This document shows, in pieces, positions 24,516-31,854 of a DNA stretch of 64,000 bases. Source of the stretch: an uncultured Acetobacteraceae bacterium (lineage in GTDB: Bacteria > Pseudomonadota > Alphaproteobacteria > Acetobacterales > Acetobacteraceae). Below the pieces are notes generated by a model. It did no database searches. It saw only the letters and a program-made list of their open reading frames with translations, and was not told the DNA's origin. The stretch is taken from assembly GCA_903924985.1 (NCBI GenBank), contig CAIYDT010000089.1:1-64000 (forward strand). Direction: 5' to 3'. The position numbers and the translations under genes are program-made. Positions within the stretch are counted from its first letter, which is position 1; each line of letters starts with the position of its first letter.

Positions 24516-26317
24516 GCCGCCCCCGCCCAAAGCAGCGCGGCCAGCAGCGCCGCCATCGCGGTCAGCAGCACGGGCAACGCGGCAACCCGCCGCCTCCACC
24601 CTCGCCAGCGCCGCCCAAGGCGGGGGAGCCGGGGCAGAACCGGCACAAACCCAGCGCCGGCACTCTGGGTAAGCGGATCGCCGAACGGCAACCACGCCGG
24701 CGGTGGCGCGAACCCGTCATTCCATGCCGGGCTTAACCGTGGCGGGGCACCGCCCTGGCGACGCAGCAGCCATAGGACCGCGCCGCACGTGGCGACCCCG
24801 AGCAGAACCAGCGGCAAAACCGGGTACCCGGACAGGCCGAGGATGCTGACACGATCCTCCAGCCCAGCCCCCTCCATCTGGCGGATCGCGGGATCGGCAA
24901 GCAGCAGTGCGGCACCGGGGAACAGCCCGATCAGCAATGCGATGCCAGCCAGCACCAGCATCCCAGGGCGCGCCGGCTTCGCGATATCGATCGCCGCCGC
25001 GGAACGAGGCCCTCGCGGGCGCCCCAGAAAAGCAACTCCCAGCAGCCGCACCAGTGCCGCCCCCGACAGCGCCCCCGACAGCGCCAGCGCCGCGGCGACC
25101 AGCGCCAGCCCGGGGAAGCGGGGCGCGGCCAGCAGCGCCTGAAACAGCAACCACAGCGCGGCGAAGCCCGCACCGGCCGGCAGTACCGAGAACCCGTACA
25201 GCGCCGCCCCCATCCCCGCCGCGACCACCGGCATCGAATGGATCAGCCCCCCCAGCAACACAAGTTGCCGGCTGCCCGCCCCGGCGCGCACCGCGCCCGC
25301 CGCCAGTTGCGCCAAGGTGCCGCATACCGCCTGAGACAATGCGAGCAGTAACACCGCCGCCTCGGCCAGCGTGGTCAGGTTGGGCAAGTCCGTCGCGCGC
25401 CCGATCAGCGCCAGGCCGATGCCAATCGCCGCCAGCCCGCTCTGGCGTTCGGTCAGGCCGGCGAGGCAGGAGTCGACCTCGGCCTCCGAGGCCGCGCGCC
25501 ACCCGCCGGTCAGCGCGGTGACGGAGCCCATGACCAGCAACGGCACGCTCCACCACAGCGGTGGCGCCGACCCACAGAGGTCCAGCAGCAGCCGTAACAG
25601 TAAATAGAGCGCCAGCGGCTGCAACGCCCCGGACAGCAACGCCGCCGCTCGGGACGGCGCCTCCCGATGGGCCGGGATCAGCCATAGGTGGAATGGTACC
25701 AGCCCCGCCAGCGCGCCGGGGCCGATCAGCGCCAGGACGTAGACCGCCGTGGCGGGAGCGGGCTGGACGCGCATCGCCTCATAGGTGAAGCCCGACAGGC
25801 CAGCAGCGCCAAGGACCGCGATCCCGGCCAGACCCGCCACCCCCAGCTGGAGCGCGCGCGGCCGGCCCGGTTCGCCGCTTGCCCAAACCGCACCTCCCGC
25901 CAGCGATAGCCCGAGGACCAGCGTCACCCCGTCCGCCGCCAGCATCGCCAGCGTCACACCGGCCAGGCACAGCGTCAGTCCGGCGAGGCTTGATTTCGGC
26001 GCGGTATCCCCGGTTTCCGCCGCGAAAGCGATGCCCGCCGTGCCCGCCAGGAAGGCCGGCAGCAGGAAAAACGCCGCGAGCGGGTCCAGGGTCAGCCGCA
26101 GCGGCAAGCCCGGCAGGCCAAAGGGAAATTGGAGCGAGTCCGGCTCATGGCCGAGCAGCAGGGAGAGCAGCGTCAGCAGGAAACCGAGGCCCCCCAGGCC
26201 AGCCCCGGCGAACCCCATCGCCTGGCAGCTGCCGCGCGCAACGAAACGCGCGACCGCCCCAAGGGTCATCAGGGCGGCGAGTATCCCCACAAGCAGCGGC
26301 AGGACTGGGTCGCTCAC
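24512..26317 (-). CDS. HyfB-like antiporter-type subunit lacking channel Lys/Glu
   Basis: 601 residues, 14 or more helices, homologous to HyfB/HycC and NuoL/M. The hallmark block is GALAGLVPFHLWLIPAH (201-217) followed by SRAAALLSGALQPLALY. In the canonical family these read GAKAG-VPLH-WLP-AH and SGVM-K, so the two channel lysines are Leu203 and Pro234. The helix that normally carries the TM5 Glu (about 131-146) has none. Proton or sodium pumping through this subunit by the usual path looks doubtful. First gene of the operon; its promoter should lie in 26318-26347. Confidence 0.87.
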   Translation of the reverse strand: MSDPVLPLLVGILAALMTLGAVARFVARGSCQAMGFAGAGLGGLGFLLTLLSLLLGHEPDSLQFPFGLPGLPLRLTLDPLAAFFLLPAFLAGTAGIAFAAETGDTAPKSSLAGLTLCLAGVTLAMLAADGVTLVLGLSLAGGAVWASGEPGRPRALQLGVAGLAGIAVLGAAGLSGFTYEAMRVQPAPATAVYVLALIGPGALAGLVPFHLWLIPAHREAPSRAAALLSGALQPLALYLLLRLLLDLCGSAPPLWWSVPLLVMGSVTALTGGWRAASEAEVDSCLAGLTERQSGLAAIGIGLALIGRATDLPNLTTLAEAAVLLLALSQAVCGTLAQLAAGAVRAGAGSRQLVLLGGLIHSMPVVAAGMGAALYGFSVLPAGAGFAALWLLFQALLAAPRFPGLALVAAALALSGALSGAALVRLLGVAFLGRPRGPRSAAAIDIAKPARPGMLVLAGIALLIGLFPGAALLLADPAIRQMEGAGLEDRVSILGLSGYPVLPLVLLGVATCGAVLWLLRRQGGAPPRLSPAWNDGFAPPPAWLPFGDPLTQSAGAGFVPVLPRLPRLGRRWRGWRRRVAALPVLLTAMAALLAALLWAGAA

Positions 26318-26347
26318 GCCGTGACGGTAGCAGACCCGCGGCGGAGT

Positions 26348-26384
26348 CGGCTTGGGGGGATTAAAGTATCCTCACCCCAAGCCG
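26348..26384 (-). terminator. Hairpin between DUF1150 gene and hyfB-like gene
   Basis: Perfect 10-base arms CGGCTTGGGG (26348-26357) and CCCCAAGCCG (26375-26384) with a 17-base loop lie just after the DUF1150 stop on the minus strand and before the hydrogenase-related operon. There is no U-tract after the stem, so it may be a weak or Rho-assisted terminator, or an mRNA end stabiliser. Confidence 0.5.
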
Positions 26385-26394
26385 TGATAGCGGG

Positions 26395-26643
26395 TCAATG
26401 CACCGAGAGCGGGTGCATCTCCTGTTGGAGGATCGCCGCCATCGCGACGTCGCGGTCACCGGCCATCGCCATCGGGGTGCCGTCGGCGGCGTGGATAGCG
26501 AAGCCGTGTTGGCCGTTCACCGTCACCGGCTTCACGTAGGCGATCTGCGACACGCCGAGCTGCGCGAGCTGTTCGGCGGACAGATGCCGGATATCGAAAG
26601 AGGCGACCATCGGTGCCTCTTGGATGCTGTTTTCGTTGGTCAT
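26395..26643 (-). CDS. DUF1150 family protein
   Basis: 82 residues. The block LSAEQLAQLGVSQIAYVKPV and the end HAADGTPMAMAGDRDVA are typical of DUF1150, small alphaproteobacterial proteins usually encoded beside Hsp20 chaperones. It follows the Hsp20 gene with a 31-base gap, so a shared heat-shock transcript is likely. Biochemical role unknown. ATG at 26643 is preceded by AGGAGAG. Confidence 0.85.
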   Translation of the reverse strand: MTNENSIQEAPMVASFDIRHLSAEQLAQLGVSQIAYVKPVTVNGQHGFAIHAADGTPMAMAGDRDVAMAAILQQEMHPLSVH

Positions 26644-26674
26644 AATCGTGCTCTCCTGTCCCGCTTGTTGTGCT

Positions 26675-27139
26675 TCAGTCCGTCGATCCATCCACCAGGG
26701 TGGTGATCGTAGCGCCGTTGGTCTTGCGCGGCTGGGTGATCGGGATCGTCTTTACCCTGATTTCCGGTTGCGGGCGGGCCAGATCGATGTGCAGCAGGCC
26801 GTTGTCCAGCCAGGCGCCCTTCACCTCGATCCCTTCCGCCAGCACGAAGGCACGCTGGAACTGCCGCGCCGCGATGCCGCGGTGGATGAACACCCGGCCC
26901 TGGGTTTCGTCGGTCTGCCGGCCGCGTATCACGAGCTGGTTGTCTTCCTGCGTGATTTGCAGGTCGTCCATCGTGAAGCCGGCCACAGCCAGGGAGATGC
27001 GCAGCCCGGTCTGGCTGATCTGCTCGATATTATAAGGCGGATAGCCATCGGACGCGGTCTTGGACGCGCGTTCGATCATTTGTTCCAGGTGGTCGAAGCC
27101 GAGAAACAGCGGCGAGGTAAACATGCGGGTCGTCGACAT
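26675..27139 (-). CDS. Hsp20 family small heat-shock protein
   Basis: 154 residues with the alpha-crystallin domain (about 35-130): YNIEQISQTGLRISLAVAGF, the QLVIRGRQ strand, and GIAARQFQRAFVL before the conserved L-x-x-G-L-L-x-I-x-L block (LDNGLLHIDL). An IbpA-like IPITQ at the C-terminus is the inter-dimer I-x-I motif. It holds unfolded proteins for refolding by DnaK/ClpB. Forms a pair with DUF1150. Confidence 0.93.
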   Translation of the reverse strand: MSTTRMFTSPLFLGFDHLEQMIERASKTASDGYPPYNIEQISQTGLRISLAVAGFTMDDLQITQEDNQLVIRGRQTDETQGRVFIHRGIAARQFQRAFVLAEGIEVKGAWLDNGLLHIDLARPQPEIRVKTIPITQPRKTNGATITTLVDGSTD

Positions 27140-27206
27140 TGGCCCCCTCCTTCGAGCGAAGCGTTTCCCGGCCCCCGTTTTGGCGAACCGGTCCGCGTAT
27201 AATTTG

Positions 27207-28253
27207 TCATTCGGCCACGTTGTTGCAAGGGGGGGGCGCAGCCACGGGGAAAGGCGGCACGCCCTCGGCGTCCAGCACCTCCGGCCGGTATACCCGGCGG
27301 GCGACCGCGTCCAAATCGGCGCGCGAATCGAGCCAGCCCCAGCGCCGCATCTGCCGCAGGAACCACAACGCGTGCGCGGCCGATGGATAAGCCGCCGAAC
27401 CGGGCTGGAACATCACTGTTTCGACCGCTTCGCCGCCCGGCAGCGCGGCGCGGGTGGCTTCTTCCGGCAGCGCCAGGCCGTCCTTGCGCGCCAGCAGGGC
27501 CGCGATCGAACGGGTTTCGTCGGGCCAACCGCAGAGTTCGCGGGCGTGCAGTAACGCCCTGACCAGCAAGCGGGCGGTGTCGGGGTTCTCGTCCAGCCAG
27601 GGTTCGGCCAGAGCCAGGCATTTCTCGGGGTGCGACGGCCAGACGGAGGAAGATCCCAGCAGGATGCGGCCAGCGCCCTCGGCCCGCGCGACATCCCCCC
27701 AGGGCGCGCCGGCACAGAAACCCTCGATCCGCCCGGCCGCCAGCGCGCCCGCTATCTGTTCGGGCGGGATCACCACGGTTTCGATGTGCCGTTCGGGGTC
27801 GGCCCCGGCGGCGGCCAGCCAGTAGCGCAGCAGCAAATTATGGGTGGAAAAATGGTGCACCACGGCGAAGCGCGGCGGCCTGCCGTTGGCGCGCCGATAA
27901 GACCGCAGCCACTCCAGCACCATTCGCCCGCTCGGCTGCTCGGGGGAGGCGACACGATCCGCCGCCCGGTTGCCCAATACGATGGTATTGCCGCCCTGGC
28001 TGATGCCCATGACCACCACCATTTTCGCCGGTGGCCCACGCAGCCCCATCGCGGCGGCCAGCACCAGCGGCGGCAGCATCACCGCGGCATCCAGCATGCC
28101 GTAGGTCAGCTTGTCCGCGAGGTTGGACCAGGACGGTTCGATCGAGACTTCCACGTTCAGGCCGAGTTGCGCGAACAGTCCCTTTTCTTGCGCCACAAGG
28201 ACCGGGGCGCTGTCCACCAGGCGCAGCAGGCCGATGCGGATGGGCTGGCTCAT
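27207..28253 (-). CDS. nasS: Nitrate sensor NasS (NrtA-like, cytoplasmic)
   Basis: 348 residues of the CmpA/NrtA nitrate-binding family, starting directly at IRIGLLRLVDSAPVLVAQ with no signal peptide. That absence, and the ANTAR regulator encoded just upstream with an ATGA overlap, identify NasS, which holds NasT inactive until nitrate or nitrite binds. No nitrate reductase or transporter gene is in the window, so the regulated operon must be elsewhere. Confidence 0.85.
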   Translation of the reverse strand: MSQPIRIGLLRLVDSAPVLVAQEKGLFAQLGLNVEVSIEPSWSNLADKLTYGMLDAAVMLPPLVLAAAMGLRGPPAKMVVVMGISQGGNTIVLGNRAADRVASPEQPSGRMVLEWLRSYRRANGRPPRFAVVHHFSTHNLLLRYWLAAAGADPERHIETVVIPPEQIAGALAAGRIEGFCAGAPWGDVARAEGAGRILLGSSSVWPSHPEKCLALAEPWLDENPDTARLLVRALLHARELCGWPDETRSIAALLARKDGLALPEEATRAALPGGEAVETVMFQPGSAAYPSAAHALWFLRQMRRWGWLDSRADLDAVARRVYRPEVLDAEGVPPFPVAAPPPCNNVAE

Positions 28254-28825
28254 GGGGTGGTTCCTTCCTTTTCGCGCACCAACGCCCGCGCCACGTCGGC
28301 GATGCGTTTGCCGCTGGTCATGGCTTGCTTGCGGAGCCAGCGGTACGCTTCCGGCTCCCCAAGGCGGCGTTCCTTGATCAGGATGGCTTTGGCGCGGTCG
28401 ACGATTTCGCGCTCCTTCAGCCGGGTTTCGGCGTGCGTCTGGCCGGCGCGGGCGTCCTGGTGGCGGCGGAACAAAGCGGTGGCGGCGCGCAGGATGGGCT
28501 TCACGTCCGGTGGCGGCACGCCCAGCACGTTGTAGGACGACACGCCGGCGCCAATGGCTTCCTCCATGAAGGCGGGGTCGTCTTCGTCGACGAACAGCAC
28601 GATCGGGTGCGGGTCGCGGGCGGTGACCTGCCGGATGCCGTCCAGCGCGTCACGGTCGGGGCGCGCCATATCGACCAGCACGATGTCGGGGGCGAGGGCG
28701 GCGACGGCGTCGGCCAGGAGTTCGCCAGCGCGGACGAGCACCACGTCGATGCCGGGATCGGCCGCCAGAATGCGCGCCAAAGCCCCGGCGCGTTCGGCGT
28801 TGTCATCGGCGAGGAGTACTCTCAC
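28250..28825 (-). CDS. nasT: ANTAR response regulator NasT
   Basis: 191 residues: receiver-like domain (about 1-120; the Asp is in IVLVDMARP) and C-terminal ANTAR RNA-binding domain (about 130-185: RLKEREIVDRAKAILIKER, then EAYRWLRKQAM). It prevents transcription termination by binding paired hairpins in the leader RNA of nitrate assimilation genes. Start GTG at 28825 is chosen to begin at the receiver strand. Coupled to nasS by ATGA. Confidence 0.88.
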   Translation of the reverse strand: MRVLLADDNAERAGALARILAADPGIDVVLVRAGELLADAVAALAPDIVLVDMARPDRDALDGIRQVTARDPHPIVLFVDEDDPAFMEEAIGAGVSSYNVLGVPPPDVKPILRAATALFRRHQDARAGQTHAETRLKEREIVDRAKAILIKERRLGEPEAYRWLRKQAMTSGKRIADVARALVREKEGTTP

Positions 28826-28885
28826 GGTAAGCGGCCACCCCGGTTGGTACTGTCGGTCTGGGGTGTGGCAGTGCAAGAGTCACGC

Positions 28886-28909
28886 CAAAAATGCTGCGGC
28901 GCAGCATTT
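28886..28909 (-). terminator. Rho-independent terminator after fliOP side
   Basis: Arms AAATGCTGC (28889-28897) and GCAGCATTT (28901-28909) form a 9-base stem with a 3-base loop. On the minus strand the stem runs directly into TTTTT. It lies after the antitoxin remnant that follows fliP and upstream of nasT, so it should end transcripts coming from fliO-fliP. Confidence 0.7.
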
Positions 28910-28915
28910 AGGCGG

Positions 28916-29107
28916 TCAGGCAGCGTGGCGCCGTGCGACTTCGGCCCGAATGCGGGCACCGGACTCGTGCTCCGCGACTTCGAATTCGTGGGATTTTTGC
29001 AGATTGAGCCAAAAACCGGCGTTGGTGCCGAAATATCGGGCAAGACGGGGGGCAGTGTCGGCGGTCACCGCACGCTCCCCGGTGTCCAGGTCGGAGAAAT
29101 CGATACG
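28916..29107 (-). pseudogene. HigA-type antitoxin remnant
   Basis: On the minus strand the last about 52 codons before the stop at 28916-28918 read ERAVTADTAPRLARYFGTN, FWLNLQKSHEFEVAE and end in RHAA, matching the second half of HigA/Xre antitoxins. The N-terminal helix-turn-helix half is missing, and the frame just upstream seems to hold a small insertion. No HigB toxin is next to it. It is a decayed toxin-antitoxin trace behind fliP. Confidence 0.7.
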
Positions 29108-29120
29108 CAGGGCATCAAAG

Positions 29121-29843
29121 TCACCCCCCCGCGAAACTCCGCACCAAACTCCCCGCCACCAACCGCCACCCATCCACCAGCACAAAGAAAATCAGCTTGA
29201 ACGGCAGCGACACCACGCTCGGCGGCAGCATCATCATGCCGAGGCTCATGAGGACGCTCGCCACCACCATGTCGATCACCAGAAATGGGAGAAACAGCAG
29301 AAACCCCATCTCGAAAGCGCGGCGCAGTTCCCCCACCATGAAGGCCGGCACGACCGCGCGCCACGACGCCTGCTCCGGGGGTTCGGGCGGCAAATGCGCG
29401 AGGTCCTGGAAAAACGTCAGATCCCCCGGCCGCAGGTTGGCGACCATGAAATGCCGGAAGGGTTCGGCCGTCAGGCGCAGCCCTTCCATCTCCTGGATGC
29501 GGCCGTCGATCATCGGCTGGATGCCCACCGTCCAGGCCTGGTCCAACACCGGCTGCATCACGAAATAGGTCAGAAAGAGAGATAACCCGATCAGCACCAC
29601 GTTGGGCGGAGTGCCTTGTGTACTCAGCGCGCTGCGCAACAGGGACATCACGATCACGATGCGGGTGAACGCCGTCATCATCACCAGCAGGCTCGGCGCC
29701 AGCGACAGCACCGTGACCAGCGCGGTGATCTGCACCAGGCGGCCGGTCGCCCCTGCCTCCCCCGCCGACCCGAGGTCGATGCTTACCGACTGGGCGTGCG
29801 CGGCGGCCGGCAGCAGCAGCGCGAGGACCAGCCAGCGTGTCAT
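29121..29843 (-). CDS. fliP: Flagellar export apparatus protein FliP
   Basis: 240 residues. Signal peptide (LVLALLLPAAAHA), four membrane helices and the FliP blocks TAFTRIVIVMSLLRSALSTQ, PPNVVLIGLSLFLTYFVM and VPAFMVGELRRAFEMGF. FliP forms the core of the export gate with FliQ and FliR at the flagellar base. Its ATG overlaps the fliO stop. fliQ and fliR lie in the opposite arm of the divergent cluster. Confidence 0.96.
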   Translation of the reverse strand: MTRWLVLALLLPAAAHAQSVSIDLGSAGEAGATGRLVQITALVTVLSLAPSLLVMMTAFTRIVIVMSLLRSALSTQGTPPNVVLIGLSLFLTYFVMQPVLDQAWTVGIQPMIDGRIQEMEGLRLTAEPFRHFMVANLRPGDLTFFQDLAHLPPEPPEQASWRAVVPAFMVGELRRAFEMGFLLFLPFLVIDMVVASVLMSLGMMMLPPSVVSLPFKLIFFVLVDGWRLVAGSLVRSFAGG

Positions 29844-30106
29844 GTGGCGGGATCCCGCTCCGGCAACCATCCGACGAAGACGTCCTGCGACCCGCCGGTC
29901 AACAGAAGAAAATCCCGTCCCTCGCACCGCACCAGATGCAGCCGCCGCCCGGTGTCCAACGCCAGCACGTCCCGCACCGTCAGCCGCCCGCCCCCCTGCC
30001 GAGGCACCCCGCGCACCCGGACAAACCGCGCTGCGAGAAGGATCAGGCCCAGAACCGCGGCCAATGCGGCGATGGCGGTGAGAATGGAGGAAAGGCCGGG
30101 AAGCAT
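29840..30106 (-). CDS. fliO: Flagellar biosynthesis protein FliO
   Basis: 88 residues: one membrane helix (about 7-28) then a short cytoplasmic domain with LTVRDVLALDTGRRLHLVRC, the pattern of FliO, which helps FliP assemble. Start at 30106, 49 bases downstream of a CtrA box reading toward it. Overlaps fliP by ATGA. Confidence 0.85.
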   Translation of the reverse strand: MLPGLSSILTAIAALAAVLGLILLAARFVRVRGVPRQGGGRLTVRDVLALDTGRRLHLVRCEGRDFLLLTGGSQDVFVGWLPERDPAT

Positions 30107-30152
30107 CGCGGGACCGCCGTTACGTTTGTAGGCGACCAGGAAACAGCAAAAA

Positions 30153-30337
30153 GGTTAAGGAAAGATTAACGGCGGCGATATTTGTGAGCGCGTCCGGCGG
30201 TATGTCTGCCAGCCAATGGCAGGATGGACACGTTTCTTTCTCCGCCGACAAAGCGACGCAGCCGCAAACGGCTCCCCCACGGGAAGAAGGTAACATGTAC
30301 GGCGAAAAATATGCGCCGCCGTTAACCTTTCTTTAAC
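30153..30337. promoter_or_regulatory. Mirrored CtrA boxes in the fliO-flgB divergent region
   Basis: Two perfect CtrA sites: TTAA-GGAAAGA-TTAAC at 30155-30170 and TTAA-CCTTTCT-TTAAC at 30321-30336. They are parts of about 31-base imperfect inverted copies (30153-30183 and 30306-30337), so each gene arm has a site facing it in the same relative layout. CtrA is the alphaproteobacterial master regulator of flagellar class II genes. No coding sequence is supported in the 253 bases between fliO and flgB. Confidence 0.85.
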
Positions 30338-30359
30338 CAATACACGCCATCCTGACCGC

Positions 30360-30746
30360 ATGGACCCGACACGCATTGGCATTTTCGACCTGGCGCAAAA
30401 GCGCATGGCCTGGGCGTCGCAGCGCCAGGCAGTGCTGGCGAGGAACATCGCCAACGCCAACACGCCGCGATTCCAGCCCTCCGACGTGCCGGACTTCGCC
30501 AAGACCCTGTCCCGTTCGGCTGGGGTCGAGCCGGTGCGCACCCAGCCAAACCACCTCAACGGCACCGACACCGGCAGCGCCCGCGTGGGCGCCCGCCGGC
30601 ATACCCACGCCCCCGACGGCAACGGGGTGGCGCTGGATCAGCAGCTGACCAAGGTGGCGGACACCGAAACCACCCAGTCCCTGACCACCACCATCTACAA
30701 AAAATACATGGGGCTGTTCGGCATCGCGCTCGGCAAGGGGGGATGA
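30360..30746 (+). CDS. flgB: Flagellar rod protein FlgB
   Basis: 128 residues, proximal rod subunit. N-terminal LAQKRMAWASQRQAVLARNIANANTP contains the conserved rod/hook ANNIANANT-like motif; the C-terminus is an amphipathic helix pairing with it. The ATG lies only 24 bases after a CtrA box and has no visible Shine-Dalgarno sequence, so a leaderless mRNA is possible. First gene of a flgB-flgC-fliE-fliQ-fliR-flhB-kinase operon. Confidence 0.93.
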   Translation: MDPTRIGIFDLAQKRMAWASQRQAVLARNIANANTPRFQPSDVPDFAKTLSRSAGVEPVRTQPNHLNGTDTGSARVGARRHTHAPDGNGVALDQQLTKVADTETTQSLTTTIYKKYMGLFGIALGKGG

Positions 30747-30772
30747 TACCGAGATGAAAGGATCATGAAACC

Positions 30773-31186
30773 ATGAACGCCGATCTGACGAAATCGCTGA
30801 CGACCTCGGCCAGCGGGATGGACGCGCAGACCATCCGGCTGCGGGTCATCGCGGAGAATCTGGCCAACCAGGATAGCACGGGGTCGAGCCCCGGCGCCGA
30901 TCCATACCGCCGCAAGACCGTCACGTTCGAGAACCGCCTGGACGCCGCCACCGGAGCGGAGACGGTCACGATCAAACAGATCGGCAAGGACACGGGGGAC
31001 TTACCGCTACGCTACGATCCCTCGAACCCAGCCGCCAACGCCCAAGGCTACGTCAAGCTGCCCAACGTCAACAGCTTCACCGAAATGATGGACATGCGGG
31101 AGGCGCAGCGGTCCTACAACGCCAATCTGGCCGTCATGCAGGCGACGCGCAGCATGCTGAACCGCACGATCGAGCTGCTGAAATGA
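30773..31186 (+). CDS. flgC: Flagellar rod protein FlgC
   Basis: 137 residues, the normal length. N-terminal ASGMDAQTIRLRVIAENLAN and C-terminal MMDMREAQRSYNANLAVMQ are the conserved paired helices of rod proteins. AAAGGAT precedes the ATG. The stop overlaps fliE (ATGA). Confidence 0.95.
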   Translation: MNADLTKSLTTSASGMDAQTIRLRVIAENLANQDSTGSSPGADPYRRKTVTFENRLDAATGAETVTIKQIGKDTGDLPLRYDPSNPAANAQGYVKLPNVNSFTEMMDMREAQRSYNANLAVMQATRSMLNRTIELLK

Positions 31187-31482
31187 CCGACATCCCCAAC
31201 ATGACCATCACGCCGTCGTCCGCGGCGCGCGCCTATGCCCGGACGGACGCGGGTGCGGTGGGGGGCGGCGCGTTCGGCGCCACCCTGGAACGGGCCATGC
31301 AAAGCGCGGTGGACACCGGGCATCAGGCCGACACCCAGGCCATGCAGGCGCTGGCCGGCGGCGGCAACCTGACCGACGTCGTCACCGCCTTGTCGCGCGC
31401 CGAACTGACGTTGCAGAGCGCCACCGCTATCCGCGACCGGGTGGTGCAGGCGTATCAGGACATCATCAAGATGCCGATATGA
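31183..31482 (+). CDS. fliE: Flagellar hook-basal body protein FliE
   Basis: 99 residues. The C-terminal half (LTDVVTALSRAELTLQSA, then RDRVVQAYQDIIKMPI) is the standard FliE ending; FliE links the MS ring or export gate to the rod. Overlaps flgC before and fliQ after by ATGA. Confidence 0.95.
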   Translation: MTDIPNMTITPSSAARAYARTDAGAVGGGAFGATLERAMQSAVDTGHQADTQAMQALAGGGNLTDVVTALSRAELTLQSATAIRDRVVQAYQDIIKMPI

Positions 31483-31751
31483 CGCCAGCGGATACCGGCG
31501 CCCTGCTGGCCGAGGCGATGCTGGTGATCGTCAAACTCGGCGGCCCGCCGCTGCTCGCGGCCCTGGTGGTGGGCGTGGTCGTCGCGCTGTTCCAGGCGGT
31601 GACTCAGATCAACGAGGCGACGTTGTCCTTCATCCCCAAGCTGCTGGCGCTGGGCGTGACGATGATGCTGCTGGGCTCGTTCATGTTCGCGACCCTGTCG
31701 GGTTACACGCTGCTGCTGTTCGACCGCATTGTAGCCGTCGGAGCATCGTGA
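31479..31751 (+). CDS. fliQ: Flagellar export apparatus protein FliQ
   Basis: 90 residues with two membrane helices; GPPLLAALVVGVVVALFQAV and TQINEATLSFIPKLLAL are the FliQ signature. Part of the FliPQR export gate. A palindromic repeat begins 10 bases after the stop, and fliR follows. Confidence 0.95.
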   Translation: MTPADTGALLAEAMLVIVKLGGPPLLAALVVGVVVALFQAVTQINEATLSFIPKLLALGVTMMLLGSFMFATLSGYTLLLFDRIVAVGAS

Positions 31752-31760
31752 CCTCCGCAT

Positions 31761-31843
31761 CGTCATCCGCGGGCTTGACCCGAGGACCGCCGCAACCCCC
31801 GCCGGTGCCGGTGGGGATCCTCGGGCCAAGCCCGCGGATGACG
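31761..31843. repeat. REP-like palindrome between fliQ and fliR
   Basis: 26-base arms at 31761-31786 and 31818-31843 (core CCGCGGGCTTGACCCGAGGA and its inverse) pair with one mismatch around a 31-base GC-rich loop. This wording is typical of dispersed alphaproteobacterial palindromic repeats. The right arm ends just before the AGGGAAAG ribosome binding site of fliR, so the folded RNA could affect fliR translation. Confidence 0.85.
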
Positions 31844-31854
31844 GAGGGAAAGGC

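Noticed and set aside
20162-26317. Functional formate hydrogenlyase or complex I operon
   Set aside because: The large subunit lacks NiFe cysteines, formate dehydrogenase and ferredoxin subunits are missing, and the gene set (HyfBCEFGI order) is not the nuo operon.
28250-28825. AmiR regulator instead of NasT
   Set aside because: The partner gene is nitrate-sensor-like (CmpA/NrtA family without a signal peptide), not the amide-binding AmiC.
27630-29200. Two long plus-strand open frames opposite nasS and nasT
   Set aside because: Composition is Arg/Gly/His-rich and no motif is seen; the minus-strand genes explain the sequence.
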